Assembly (NCBI RefSeq): GCF_001613385.1
Contig: NZ_BDCG01000008.1
Coordinates: forward strand, 372,001 to 436,000
Source of the DNA: Nocardia flavorosea NBRC 108225
GTDB taxonomy: Bacteria; Actinomycetota; Actinomycetes; Mycobacteriales; Mycobacteriaceae
DNA length: 64,000 nucleotides
Direction: 5' to 3'
The notes beneath the pieces were generated by a model. It was not told where the DNA came from. It did no database searches and saw only the letters and a program-made list of their open reading frames with translations. Each line of letters opens with the position of its first letter. Position 1 is the stretch's first letter. Position numbers and translations under genes: made by a program. This document shows positions 1 to 8,880 of the stretch, piece by piece.

Positions 1-681
1 GCTGCCCAAACGAATCAGTTCCTCGTACAGGCACTGACAGCCCGGCACGATCTGCGGGTTGTCGGCTTCGACGCTCCGGGAATCGCCCCGGGCACATGCC
101 ACGAAATAGCGGTGGCGATCGATGATGTACTCACCGAACACCCCCACCTCGCACTCGGCGAATTCGTGATCGGCGAATGCGGGCAAGACGTCACCAGGCT
201 CGAATGGGCCCAGGTGCCGGGCGAGCACGGGCCGGAGACCCAGATACGGCGGCTGACACTACAGTACGAGGTCGCGTGCAGGCCCGAGCTCTACTTCGAG
301 AAAGTCCGCGCCGGGACAGCCCCCGGCAGGCCGGGCCCCGGCTCCGAGGAACGACCCGTGTACTGCGCAATCGTCCGAGAACTCGGTCACGCGCTCGATA
401 CTCTCGGTGGCCTGCACGCACGCCGGGTCGCGCAGCGTACCCTCATCGCCGAATATTTCGTGCTGCGCGGAGCCGAGCTGTACACAGAGACACTGGGCAG
501 TGTCGTACACGGGTACCAACAGTGGCGGGACGGTCCTGGCGATAATGGCTCCGCGGGCGGCAGGTTCGATCCGGGACCGGCACTGGCGGACGCTTTCGTG
601 GAAGTACAGCTGAACCGGGGAGAAGCCGGGGCGCCCGCTCGCGCGCTACGGCGATTGCTCGTGGAAACGGCGAGACCGTAA
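1..681 (+). CDS. Metalloprotease-like toxin domain, 3' part of a larger gene
   Basis: The reading frame is open through the left edge, so only the last 226 codons are seen. The C-terminal part resembles the HExxH metalloprotease domain at the end of WXG100-type secreted toxins of Nocardia and mycobacteria: a core V-R-E-L-G-H-A-L-D near nt 373-399 and a later A-L-A-D-A-F-V-E-V block near nt 574-600. In an active member the core reads H-E-L-G-H; here the first His is Arg, and the later A-E-A-F Glu is Asp, so zinc binding looks lost. The next gene downstream is also of WXG100-toxin type, which fits a polymorphic toxin locus. The family assignment comes from motif memory and is tentative. It could equally be an inactive remnant. 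Confidence 0.5.
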   Translation, partial: AAQTNQFLVQALTARHDLRVVGFDAPGIAPGTCHEIAVAIDDVLTEHPHLALGEFVIGECGQDVTRLEWAQVPGEHGPETQIRRLTLQYEVACRPELYFEKVRAGTAPGRPGPGSEERPVYCAIVRELGHALDTLGGLHARRVAQRTLIAEYFVLRGAELYTETLGSVVHGYQQWRDGPGDNGSAGGRFDPGPALADAFVEVQLNRGEAGAPARALRRLLVETARP

Positions 682-755
682 TGGATCCACACTGCCTACG
701 GGACTTCGGCAGCCGGCGCAGCGCCCGGTGCGGAGGCGTCGAACGGTGACATCCA

Positions 756-1824
756 GTGACCATTCGACTACCCCCTGAATTTCCGGACTGGCTGGTGTCG
801 GCGTGCGCCGGCCATTTCCCGGAAGGTGACGAAGACGCCATGCGCCGCGTCGCGGTCGCATGGACGGATACCGCCGACACCTGCGATGCCATTGCCGTCC
901 GGCACGCCGATACCGCCGGCCAGGAGAAACTCGCGATATCCGGGCAGGCCACCGAAGCGAAGGGAGCCCGCAACAAACAGCTCGCCGAAGACCTGCGCAA
1001 TTCTGCCCAATGCTGCCGGCTCATGTCGGATCAGCTGAACACGGCAGCCCGCGATATCGAATACACGAAACTACTGGTGATCTTCACCGGAATCACGCTG
1101 CTGGCGCAACTGGCCATAGATATCGCACTGGTGGGCGTCGGCAGTATGAAAGCGGCGGCCGAAGCCGCGTGGCGGGCCGCGAGCAGAGCCGTCGCGGGGC
1201 GGGTCAAAACCGCGGAAGCCTCGGCAATGGCACGTCGTTCCGGTATACCACTGGCGAAGGTAACGGCGATCGGCGTGGGACTGGGAGCCGGAACCGGAGC
1301 CTTCGTCGATTTCGGCGCTCAATGGTGGCAGAAAGAAGTTCTCGACACGCGGGACGAAATCGACTGGGGAAATGTCGGGCGCTCCACCTTCATCGGCGCT
1401 GTCGGCGGCGGCGCCGGTGTACTGACCGCACTGCGCCTCGCGCCCGGCATCAACAAAGCCATGCAGCGTATTGCGGGGAGGTCGTCGTCCAATGCCGTGC
1501 GCTACGGCGCCCGGATCTCGGGAGCTCTGCTGATCGGCGGCGTAGGAGGCCTGGGCGGCGGCGTGGCCGGCGCCGGCGCGCAGGTCATCGCCACCGGCCG
1601 GATGCCGACGGCGAGTGAATTCAAGGCCGCCATGGTCACCGGGTTCGCCAGCGGATTCGTCGGCGCGGCCTCGGTTTTCGCACAGCCTTTCTCCCCTCCG
1701 GGAACAACCACAGCGGCCCGGTCCTCCACACCGCCCGCCCCTGATCCCGGCACATCACCACCGGCGCATACGCCGCCGGGCGACCACTCACCGGTCAATA
1801 CCACCGACCCCGCGGCACCGGGCA
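756..1824 (+). pseudogene. WXG100-type toxin, N-terminal part, truncated by an IS
   Basis: About 356 codons are preserved. Residues 1-100 form an Ala/Glu-rich helical region typical of WXG100-like N-terminal delivery domains of actinobacterial secreted toxins. It is followed by a hydrophobic stretch near residues 107-130, further Gly/Ala-rich hydrophobic segments near 170-190, 215-235 and 260-300, and a Pro/Thr-rich linker near 310-352. In this family the linker is followed by a variable C-terminal toxin domain; here it runs straight into the end of an IS3 orfA, so the toxic domain is missing. The frame continues into the transposase, giving an apparent 505-residue chimera that is not a natural protein. 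The start ATG at 756 has no strong ribosome site. Confidence 0.65.
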
Positions 1825-2848
1825 GCGAACGAGATTTTGCGGACAGCGAGCGCGTTTTTCGCGGCGGCGGAGGTCGACCGCCGACTGCGGTGATCGTCGA
1901 CTACATCGACGAGCACCGGGACAGGTTCGGGGTCGGCCCGATCTGCCGCGTGCTGACCGAGCACGGGCTCAAGATCGCCCCGTCTACCTACTACGCCGCG
2001 AAACAGCACGGCATCAGCGATGCCACCTGGGCCGATGCCCTTACCGCAAACAGGTTGTTCGACCTGTGGAGCACGAATCGGGGCCCGTATGGGGTGCGTA
2101 AACTCTGGCACACCGCCCGCCGGGCGGGCCACAACATCGGCCGCAATCAGGTAGCGCGGCTGATGTGGCTGACCGGGATCGACGGGGTCGTGCGCGGGCG
2201 GCGCACCACCAGAACCACCGGACCCGGCCCAGCCGCTGAGCCGCGGCATCCGGATCTGATCGGGCGTGCGTAGTCGGTGCCGATGCGTCCGGATCGGTGG
2301 TGGGTCGCCGATTTCACCTACTGCTGGACTCTGGCCGGGTTCTGTTACACCGCGTTCTGCGTGGACGTTTACTCGCGGCGGATCTTGGGTTGGCGGGTGA
2401 TGTCGTCGAAGACGACGCCGTTGGTGACCTCGGTGCTCGAACAGGCGTTGTTCACCCGCCGGAGAACCGATTTACGTTTCACCGCAACAGGATTGATACA
2501 TCATTCCGATGCGGGGTCGCAATATACGTCACTGGCCTTCACCGAGGCATTACGGGATTCTGGTATCGCTGGATCCATAGGCAGTGTCGGGGATGCGCTC
2601 GATAACGCGCTCATGGAATCGGCGGTCGGGCTCTATAAAACCGAGTTGATCGACCGGAACCCGGTCTTCTCCGGACGCGCGGAGCTGGAGCGCGAAACTG
2701 CATCCTGGGTGCACTGGTACAACACCGCGCGCCTGCATTCCGCGATCGGATACCGGCCACCGGTCGAATACGAACACATCTACCATCAACAGACCATCTC
2801 GGCCGAGGTGGTCTGAACCCGGGTCTCCACCAGGTCCAGGACGGTTCA
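1825..2848 (+). mobile_element. IS3-family element, left end missing
   Basis: An incomplete IS3-family insertion sequence. Only the last 22 or so codons of orfA remain (frame of nt 1825-1893, ending A-E-V-D-R-R-L-R and TGA), followed by the full orfB length. The right end is placed at the GGTTCA around 2843-2848, after which the sequence changes character. No left terminal repeat or orfA start is present; the orfA remnant is joined directly to the linker of a WXG100 toxin gene. That arrangement is expected when an IS deletes adjacent DNA together with its own end. The element is inactive because orfB also has an internal stop. Confidence 0.75.
1890..2816 (+). pseudogene. IS3 orfB transposase with in-frame amber stop
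   Basis: The native start is the GTG at 1890, which overlaps the TGA of the orfA remnant (GTGA), the usual IS3 arrangement. The N-terminal part (I-V-D-Y-I-D-E-H-R and onward) is the HTH_21 region, then the integrase core follows. The DDE residues are all present: Asp in W-V-A-D-F near nt 2310, Asp in H-S-D-A-G-S near 2508 and Glu in A-L-M-E-S near 2616. A TAG at 2271-2273 splits the frame just before the core, at a position where relatives commonly carry Trp, so TGG to TAG is the likely change. Length without the stop (308 codons) is normal for orfB. Confidence 0.85.
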
Positions 2849-2850
2849 TA

Positions 2851-3231
2851 ACGCTAACTAGTCCGAAACATCCGACGGCCGACGGCCCCGAACTGAGAAT
2901 CAAACCGATAGGTTCGGAGCATCGTCTCGACGCCGATCAGATTCGGGAGCTGATCACAGGTTACGAAGCCAGGACCACGGTGTACGAGCTGGGAGATCGG
3001 TTCGGGATCGACCGCAAAGCGGTCAGCAGGATCCTGCATTGCCATCAGGTACCGATGCGCCGCCGTGGCCTGACGCCGGAACAAGTGGACGAGGCAACCC
3101 ACCTCTACGGCACGGGCTGGTCCCTCGCACGAGTCGGCCAGCATCTCGGCGTCGACGGCACGACCGTTCTGAACAAGTTCCGCGAACGCGGGATACCGAC
3201 GAGGGACAGCCAGGGACGACCCCCCGTGTAA
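2851..3231 (+). pseudogene. HTH fragment of recombinase-associated type
   Basis: An open frame begins inside the IS junction and ends in a TGA at 3231. The last 83 codons after the GTG at 2980 contain two helix-turn-helix units: T-V-Y-E-L-G-D-R-F-G-I-D-R-K-A-V-S and W-S-L-A-R-V-G-Q-H-L-G-V-D-G-T-T-V. The linking L-T-P-E-Q-V-D-E-A block is common in HTH tails of actinobacterial serine recombinases and small HTH proteins beside them. Recognisable homology extends upstream of any start codon to about nt 2890, so the N-terminus was probably lost with the IS insertion. It may still be expressed as a small DNA-binding protein from 2980, but no ribosome site supports that. Confidence 0.55.
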
Positions 3232-3554
3232 TCGGCCGTCACAGGTTCGCGCCCTGGGCGGGGCATGTCGAACGTGGGAACGGGACGACCTGCGGTCTTC
3301 GCTCGGGCAGTTGGCTACAGAAGCCGATTGCCAGCTATAGAGCAGGTCTGGTCCGCACCACCCCGCGCCGTGGCCGTCCGACCATCTCAGGTCGTCGACG
3401 GGGCGCGACATCGCCGGTTCCCCGGACGTAGCGGCGGCGCACGCCGCCGCTACGGCGGAAAAGGTTTCGAAAGACGGTGGCGCGGGCCGGGGCTTGGCCA
3501 GGGAACGGGCGTGTCGGCGAGCTCGGTCGGCGTGGCAGCAATCGGGCAGGCAAC
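3232..3554. other. Region without a recognisable gene
   Basis: Open frames occur on both strands here, as is usual at this GC content, but none shows a recognisable domain or ribosome site. It lies between the HTH fragment and gene remnants on the minus strand, and is probably decayed DNA. Confidence 0.5.
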
Positions 3555-3785
3555 AAGGCGGAGAGAAGGTTCACGCATCACCCGGCCCCGTCGGTGGATG
3601 AGGTGAACCGGTCGTGTTGTCGGCGTCGGTTGCAGCGGCAACTCGGCCACCCGGCCGACTTGCAGCGCGGATTGTGCGGAAATGCGGGTCACGCAGGCTA
3701 TTCCGAGTCCGGCGGCGTCGATCTGAGCGGTGCCCGCGAGCGGATGGGTGCTTGCGGCGATCACGATCTGCTGTTCGCGGGCCAC
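3555..3785 (-). pseudogene. LysR-type regulator, C-terminal fragment
   Basis: Translation of the minus strand from 3785 gives a piece of a LysR substrate-binding domain: I-V-I-A-A-S-T-H-P-L-A-G, then G-L-G-I-A-C-V-T-R-I-S-A-Q-S, then R-P-V-H-L-I-H-R-R, the typical end of such regulators. The whole N-terminal HTH is absent, and the piece joins a hydrolase fragment on its upstream side. This is a deletion remnant. It is not a part of the intact LysR gene at 4003-4938, whose C-terminus is complete. Confidence 0.6.
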
Positions 3786-3789
3786 CAGG

Positions 3790-3945
3790 ACCCGTTCGTG
3801 GCCGGGGCCCCGAACTGTGCGATGTTCTGTGCGCCCATGCCGTCGATGTAGTCCAGGCCCTCGGCGCCGAACGGCGCGAACGAGGCGATGAGCAGCACGC
3901 CCTCAACGATCCCCGGGACCACCGCCGCACTGGTTTGCGCGGTTC
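3790..3945 (-). pseudogene. Alpha/beta hydrolase, internal fragment
   Basis: About 50 codons on the minus strand resemble the middle of an alpha/beta hydrolase: the stretch G-A-E-G-L-D-Y-I-D-G-M-G-A-Q-N followed by A-Q-F-G-A is characteristic of proline-iminopeptidase-like or esterase members after the nucleophile elbow. Neither the nucleophile motif nor the catalytic His is present. It is directly joined to a LysR fragment, so both were brought together by deletion. Confidence 0.5.
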
Positions 3946-4002
3946 GGGTGAGCCGGTAGCTTTTTGGCTCGGTGGTCGAGAGTGCGGGTCGCACCATTCG
4001 CA

Positions 4003-4938
4003 CTACGTGACGGGGTTGCGTAGCCACTTGTTGTGTTCAGCGCATCGTCGGGCGGTGACGAGAACGTTTGCAATGGCGGGCGAGGGATCGTTCGCGGGCC
4101 ACAGCATGGAGAGCTCTGCCAGGATCGGCGGATCGACAACGTCGCGAACAACGATGCCGGCGGCGGTTGTCGCGGCATGCTCGGCGAATGATGCGGGGGC
4201 CAGGCCGACCTCGCGGCCGCCGGCCAGCCGGGCGAGCATGGCATACACCGGTGGTTTCTCGAATGCGCAGATCTCGGGTGCGGAGCCCGCCTCGTGGAAT
4301 GCGTCGACGATGCCGTCGTAGTAGGCAGGCGCGAGGTGGCGAGGGAACAGCAGCAGTGTTTCGTCGCGGAGGGCTGTCACCGGGATCCTCGGTGTGTCGG
4401 CGAGGCGGTGGCGAGTGCTGAGGAGTGCGGAAACAGGCTCTTCGCGGAGGATCTCGCCGGCTACCCCGTCGACGAGCTGTGGTGAGAGGGCGAGACCGAT
4501 GTCCAGGTCGCCGGCCCGGAGTCGTTCGGGCATCTCGGCGCTGAAGATCTCCCGAGGGTCGACGACGAGATCGGGGTGGGCCTCCCGGAGCGCATCCAGA
4601 AGTGTTGTGAGCGTGTCGAAGCCGGTAACCGGGGTGTAGCCCAGCCGAATGGTCGTTGCGATCCCTGACCCGGCCAGCCGGGTGAGCTGTACGGCTTGCT
4701 CCAGCGCTGCCAGTGCTTTCGGTGCCTCGCGAACCAGTGTCCGGCCTGCGGCGGTGAGCTGCACCTGGCGGCTGGAACGCATGAACAGCGGGGTGCCGAG
4801 GGTCTGTTCGAGTTTGCGGATCTGATGGCTCAGGGACGGCTGGGCGATGTAGAGACGGATGGCTGCGCGGCCGAAGTGGAGTTCTTCGGCTACGGCCAGG
4901 AAGTAGCGGAGGACACGGGGGCTGATATCGATAGACAA
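4003..4938 (-). CDS. LysR-family transcriptional regulator
   Basis: A 311-residue cytoplasmic DNA-binding regulator. Residues 5-64 form the winged HTH (L-R-Y-F-L-A-V-A-E-E-L-H-F-G-R-A-A, then Q-P-S-L-S-H-Q-I-R-K-L-E), and residues 90-300 a periplasmic-binding-like effector domain. Length is normal for the family. It is transcribed divergently from the isochorismatase-like hydrolase at 5098 with a 159-bp gap, the classical LysR arrangement in which the regulator controls its neighbour and itself. The effector is unknown. The gene is intact although flanked by remnants. Confidence 0.9.
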   Translation of the reverse strand: MSIDISPRVLRYFLAVAEELHFGRAAIRLYIAQPSLSHQIRKLEQTLGTPLFMRSSRQVQLTAAGRTLVREAPKALAALEQAVQLTRLAGSGIATTIRLGYTPVTGFDTLTTLLDALREAHPDLVVDPREIFSAEMPERLRAGDLDIGLALSPQLVDGVAGEILREEPVSALLSTRHRLADTPRIPVTALRDETLLLFPRHLAPAYYDGIVDAFHEAGSAPEICAFEKPPVYAMLARLAGGREVGLAPASFAEHAATTAAGIVVRDVVDPPILAELSMLWPANDPSPAIANVLVTARRCAEHNKWLRNPVT

Positions 4939-5097
4939 ATCCTACCGATGGGCGCCCGAACAAGTCTTGGACGCCCACTCGGTGGCCACCGTACGGTCGT
5001 TTTCGGGCTGCGGAGACGTTCCGGCCTGCCCCGTCGAACCTCGTCGGAGCCGGTGTCCGTTCGCCTGGCCGACCTCCATCGCACAAAAGGAAACAGC

Positions 5098-5760
5098 GTG
5101 ACGCGCACCGCAAAGTTCGGACTCGAAGCACTGCTCACCCCCGAGGAGAGCGTTCTGGTGCTCATCGATCACCAGCCTTACCAGTTCGCCAATCTGCACA
5201 GCCATGAACCGACCCTGATCGTCAACAATGTCGTCGGCCTGGCCAAACTGGCCAAGGTGTTCGACGTCCCGACGGTGCTGACCACGGTGATCGAAGAACG
5301 CGGCGGCTACCTCATCAAGGGCCTCCAGGACGTCTTTCCGGACCAGAAGCCGATCAACCGCACGTTCATCAACACCTGGGAAGACCGTCGCGTGGTCGAT
5401 GTCGTGGAGAAGACGGGACGCAAGAAGCTGATCATTGCCGGGCTGTGGACGGAGATCTGCGTCGCCATGCCAGCCATCCAGGCACTGGACGAGGGGTACG
5501 ACGTCTTCGTCGTCACGGATGCCTGCGGCGGGGTAACTGCCGAGGCGCACGATATGGCGGTGCGTCGTATGGTGCAGGCCGGCGTGGTGCCTATCACCTG
5601 GATGGCGGTGGCCGGCGAATGGCAGCGCGACTGGGCTCGCGAGTCGACGACCGGCGGGGCCGGGGAGGTCATGGCCGAGCATGGTGGCGGTAGCGGGGTA
5701 GCGCTCGCCTGGGAGCTGCAACTACTGGCGACACCCACCTCTGATGGTGCTGTTGCGTAA
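5098..5760 (+). CDS. Isochorismatase-family cysteine hydrolase
   Basis: A 220-residue protein of the isochorismatase-like superfamily, closest in pattern to YcaC-type hydrolases. The catalytic Asp lies in V-L-V-L-I-D-H-Q near residue 23 and the nucleophile Cys in L-W-T-E-I-C-V-A near residue 121; the cis-peptide and hydrophobic core around G-Y-D-V-F-V-V-T-D-A follow. The position usually occupied by the third catalytic residue (Lys) lies in a Pro-Ile-Asn-Arg-Thr stretch, so it may be Arg, as I recall for some YcaC relatives. The GTG start at 5098 has an AAAAGGA site 8 nt upstream; the open frame extends further upstream but without support. Substrate is unknown; probable target of the divergent LysR regulator. 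Confidence 0.88.
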   Translation: MTRTAKFGLEALLTPEESVLVLIDHQPYQFANLHSHEPTLIVNNVVGLAKLAKVFDVPTVLTTVIEERGGYLIKGLQDVFPDQKPINRTFINTWEDRRVVDVVEKTGRKKLIIAGLWTEICVAMPAIQALDEGYDVFVVTDACGGVTAEAHDMAVRRMVQAGVVPITWMAVAGEWQRDWARESTTGGAGEVMAEHGGGSGVALAWELQLLATPTSDGAVA

Positions 5761-5802
5761 CGCCGGCGACCCACCCCCGGTTGTTCGTCCGAGGGAGTTG
5801 CA

Positions 5803-5992
5803 TGATGGATGCTCGCAGATCGAGCTCGGCATCAACAGCTTCGGCGACCGGCCCCGCATCGACAGGGGCGAGATCGTTTCGCACGCCCAGGCGATCCGCG
5901 CCGCGGTGACCGAGGCGGTTCCGGCGGTCATCCCCCGAGTCCGCGAGATCCTGGCCGAACAGCCCACTGCCACGGCGGGGACGACACGATGA
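5803..5992 (+). pseudogene. LLM-class flavin oxidoreductase, internally deleted
   Basis: The frame begins like a luciferase-like monooxygenase (I-E-L-G-I-N-S-F-G-D, then S-H-A-Q-A-I-R) and then jumps to a short end (V-I-P-R-V-R-E-I-L-A-E-Q) that looks like the C-terminal tail of the same family. About 60 codons remain, whereas a full protein has over 300. The junction keeps the frame. No ribosome site or in-frame ATG precedes the conserved start. Confidence 0.55.
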
Positions 5993-6026
5993 CCGCCACA
6001 GGCGGCATCTGAGATTCACCATGCCG

Positions 6027-6062
6027 GTGATCCGATTCCGCGTGTACGCGGAATCGGATCAC
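6027..6062. terminator. Perfect 16-bp-stem hairpin
   Basis: Arms 6027-6042 and 6047-6062 are exact inverted copies around a TGTA loop. It lies between the luciferase-like remnant and the secreted hydrolase. A run of T is lacking on both sides, so it could be a terminator without a U-tract or a protein-binding palindrome. Confidence 0.6.
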
Positions 6063-6246
6063 GCAGTGTCCATTTGCGGCAAGTGGCCGGCCTTGGGCTG
6101 GTCGGCATCGAAGGTGAACCGACGTGCTCACTATGAGCCCTCACATGGACTCGCGTAGCGGTGCGATCCGCGCCGTCACACCGATGTCGTGCTCTCTGCT
6201 CCATTATCTGCCGTGACCTATCTCGAGCCGACCAGGAGATCAGAAC

Positions 6247-8010
6247 ATGTCTCAGGGTGAATCAAGCTTGTCCAGCGCTGAGCGTGGCCGTCGAAGGAGG
6301 CCACTGGTTGCGGGTGTCGCGGTCGCGGTAGTGACCGCCATTGCCTTGGCGACAGTTTCGATCGTGGCTTGGACCGGTCGCGATGACACAGCGGCGACGG
6401 AAAACGGCGATACGGTGACACCCGACGTCGCAGCACTGGCGGGCCCGCTCGCCGATCAGGAGCTGGTTTGGGAGGGCTGTGATTTCAACGACGACGGCCC
6501 GCCCCTTCCGGACGCGGACGTGTCCAATGTCGAGTGCGCGACGATGAAGGTGCCGCGGGACTGGCTGAATCCGGATCCGGAAGTTACCTGGGATGTTCGC
6601 ATCTCACAGGCGCGCAACATCGATTCTTCGGACCCCGATTATCACACCACGGTCATCACGCATCCGGGTGGACCGTACGCATCCGGGCTGTCCTACAGCA
6701 CCGCTGTCCAGATGTACACCCCGCAGCTGCGCCCGAGGACGAACTACGTCAGCTTCGACCAGCGTGGCCTCGGCCGGTCGAGCCACGCGGAATGCGAATA
6801 CGAATACGATCCGGCCGACGGGCCGTCGGCTGCCGCGCGGGCGATCGGCGAGGCATGCTCGCAGGATCCCGAGGTGGCGACGATGACAACCGAACAGGCC
6901 GCCTATGATATGGATTTCATCCGCCATCTTCTCGGACTCGAGACGGTGACCTATATAGGCTACTCGTACGGCACCTGGCTGGGTACCTGGTACGGCAGCC
7001 TCTTCTCCGACAACATCGAGCGGATGGTCCTCGACTCCGCGACGGACTCGACCCAGGAATCCATTCAGGCCCTGTACAACTCGGCCCACGAGGGCCGCGA
7101 CCGCCAATTCCGCCTCCACATGATGAACTGGATCGCGCGTAACAACGCGACCTTCGGGCTCGGGTCGGATCCGGAAGCGATCTGGCGGCGATACTTCTCG
7201 GCGACAAGCACGCCCGAGCGAACACTCGCGGCGCGCTATGCCTGGAACGCGGTGAACGGCCCCGTGGCATTCTCGAACCCCCTCGGGTATCCGGCGGCGG
7301 GGAGCCTCGTGACAAGCATCATCGCCGAAGCCGAAGCTCCGGCGGAGTCGATCGGCCCCGCGGAATCGGCCGCCCGCATCATCGATCAGGTGGACCTGCC
7401 CGACCACCTGATCGCCGCCGCGCATGATAGGCTCGCCGGGCTGGCGGCGACAAGTCACGAACAGCCCGGGAAACCGATCCGGGGCACGTTCGACTATGTC
7501 ATCGAGTTCACCGCCTGCACCGATGGGCAGTGGACACAAGGTCTCGACTACTGGGAGAAGTTCCACGAGCGCACGGCACCCCTCGCGCCGTTGTCGGCGC
7601 AGCTCGGGCTACTGGTCACGCCGACGTGCGCGTTCTGGCCGACCGACTCGACGATGCCGACACCGGACGACAGCTTCCCGCAAACCATCATCCTGCAGAG
7701 TGAGCTCGACTCGATGACGCCGTTCGAACAGGGGCGGGCGGCCGGCACCGGGCTGCCGAACACGAGCCTGATCGCAGTCGACAACGAGAGCGTCCACGGT
7801 GTCTTCCCCTACGGCACCGCGGAGGTGGACCGTCCGGTGATCGACTTCCTGCTCGGCGGCGATCGGCCCGCGCGGACGATCGTCGCCATGGGGAAACCGT
7901 TGCCTTTCGAGCGGGTCACATACGAGTCGTGGACACCGCTCGACGAGAACGCCGAGCACACCACCGAAACCCCCATGTTCACGGATCCGACGCACATCGC
8001 GCCACGTTAG
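6247..8010 (+). CDS. Exported alpha/beta hydrolase, S33 tripeptidyl-aminopeptidase type
   Basis: A 587-residue serine hydrolase. Residues 19-41 form a hydrophobic segment after an Arg-rich start, serving as signal anchor or signal peptide, so the enzyme acts outside the membrane. The nucleophile is Ser240 in G-Y-S-Y-G, the acid probably Asp488 in E-L-D-S-M-T-P, and the base His517 in E-S-V-H-G. The oxyanion region is T-H-P-G-G-P near residue 138. The order matches the S33 peptidases of Streptomyces and mycobacteria (SlpD/E or CaeA type), which remove short peptides or act as esterases. The start at ATG 6247 has a CAGGAGA site nearby. The gene stands alone between remnants. The true substrate cannot be told from sequence. 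Confidence 0.85.
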   Translation: MSQGESSLSSAERGRRRRPLVAGVAVAVVTAIALATVSIVAWTGRDDTAATENGDTVTPDVAALAGPLADQELVWEGCDFNDDGPPLPDADVSNVECATMKVPRDWLNPDPEVTWDVRISQARNIDSSDPDYHTTVITHPGGPYASGLSYSTAVQMYTPQLRPRTNYVSFDQRGLGRSSHAECEYEYDPADGPSAAARAIGEACSQDPEVATMTTEQAAYDMDFIRHLLGLETVTYIGYSYGTWLGTWYGSLFSDNIERMVLDSATDSTQESIQALYNSAHEGRDRQFRLHMMNWIARNNATFGLGSDPEAIWRRYFSATSTPERTLAARYAWNAVNGPVAFSNPLGYPAAGSLVTSIIAEAEAPAESIGPAESAARIIDQVDLPDHLIAAAHDRLAGLAATSHEQPGKPIRGTFDYVIEFTACTDGQWTQGLDYWEKFHERTAPLAPLSAQLGLLVTPTCAFWPTDSTMPTPDDSFPQTIILQSELDSMTPFEQGRAAGTGLPNTSLIAVDNESVHGVFPYGTAEVDRPVIDFLLGGDRPARTIVAMGKPLPFERVTYESWTPLDENAEHTTETPMFTDPTHIAPR

Positions 8011-8288
8011 ATGTACTGGAGAGCGGAAATTTAGCCACCCGCGTCCATCCTCGGACAAGGTCGTGTCCGAAGCATGGGAGGCCGCGGACGCGTTCGCATC
8101 GGCGATTCGAGAATCGGCGTCGTTGAGCGGACTCTCGGTCCGAGTTCATCCAACTGCGGGTTTCACAGATCAACAGGTGCGCGTACTGCGTAGATCTGCA
8201 TTCGCGCGAGGCGAGACGGGCCGGGATAGCGCAGCAGTAGCTGGACCTGCTACCGACATGGCGGCGCCGGATTGAGTGTCGGAATTGG
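8011..8288. other. Region with only a doubtful small frame
   Basis: A 70-codon frame at 8063-8275 (plus strand, GTG start, no ribosome site) has no recognisable domain and may be chance. Otherwise nothing is seen before the IS remnant. Confidence 0.4.
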
Positions 8289-8832
8289 CTCTGTCGCACT
8301 TGAGTGGTATGTCGATGATCTCGACGGCACGATGTTCCGGCGTGTGAGGTGAATGCGCCCGCCACCATGGCGTTTCCAGGGCTGTCGCCGCTGGTGGTGG
8401 AGGATGTGGTCGACGAGGGGTCGTCGGGTCGTGGTGTGGGCGCGGACGCCCGACGGCCTTGGCGAATGTCCGGGATGCGGTGCCGGGTCTACACGGGTCC
8501 ACGGCTATCACTGGCGAACGGTGACCGATATGCCGCTCGACGGGCGTCCGGTGACCGTGAACGTGCAGGTCCGGTGACTGGTGTGTCCGACGGCTGACTG
8601 CTGCAGCACCTTTCGCGAACAGATGGCCGGTGTCCTGGAACGCTACCAGCGCCGCACGCCACACCTGACCTGGCAAGTACAATCGGTGGTGCGGGAACTG
8701 GCCGGACTCACCGGCGCCCGGCTGCTGAAATCCGACACCCTCGCCACATGGCCGGCCGCGCGACACCCGGCACGGACCACGACACCCCGTCAACGCCCCC
8801 ACAAATGCCTCCGGGGCGCTGACCAGCGGTAA
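8289..8832 (+). mobile_element. ISL3-family element remnant
   Basis: The left edge is proposed at GGCTCTGTCGCACTTGAGTG (8289), which looks like an ISL3-type terminal repeat. The transposase start lies around 8365 (F-P-G-L-S-P-L-V-V-E-D-V-V), moves to another frame near 8415 (V-V-V-W-A-R-T-P-D-G, then the zinc-finger C-P-G-C-G and T-R-V-H-G-Y-H), meets a TGA at 8578-8580 and continues (L-V-C-P-T-A-D-C, F-R-E-Q, V-L-E-R-Y-Q-R-R-T-P). It breaks off near 8745, before the DDE catalytic region. So there is one frameshift, one nonsense codon and a 3' truncation; the element is dead. It abuts the tRNA-Ala gene. Confidence 0.7.
8345..8745 (+). pseudogene. ISL3 transposase, frameshifted and truncated
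   Basis: This is the broken coding part of the ISL3 remnant: three segments in two frames joined by one frameshift near 8415 and a TGA at 8578. The zinc-finger Cys (C-P-G-C-G, then C-P-T-A-D-C) are kept, but the catalytic DDE region is missing, so no activity is possible. Confidence 0.7.
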
Positions 8833-8880
8833 ACCGTCGGTCGGCGCCCCGGAAGCCCGGTTCGGACAACTCTCAATTTG

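Noticed and set aside
4037..5131. A 364-codon minus-strand frame over the LysR gene
   Set aside because: Low-complexity Arg/Pro translation in another frame of a clear LysR gene.
8063..8275. A 70-codon frame beside the ISL3 remnant
   Set aside because: No ribosome site, no domain, and it ends just before the IS edge; kept only as a doubtful frame.
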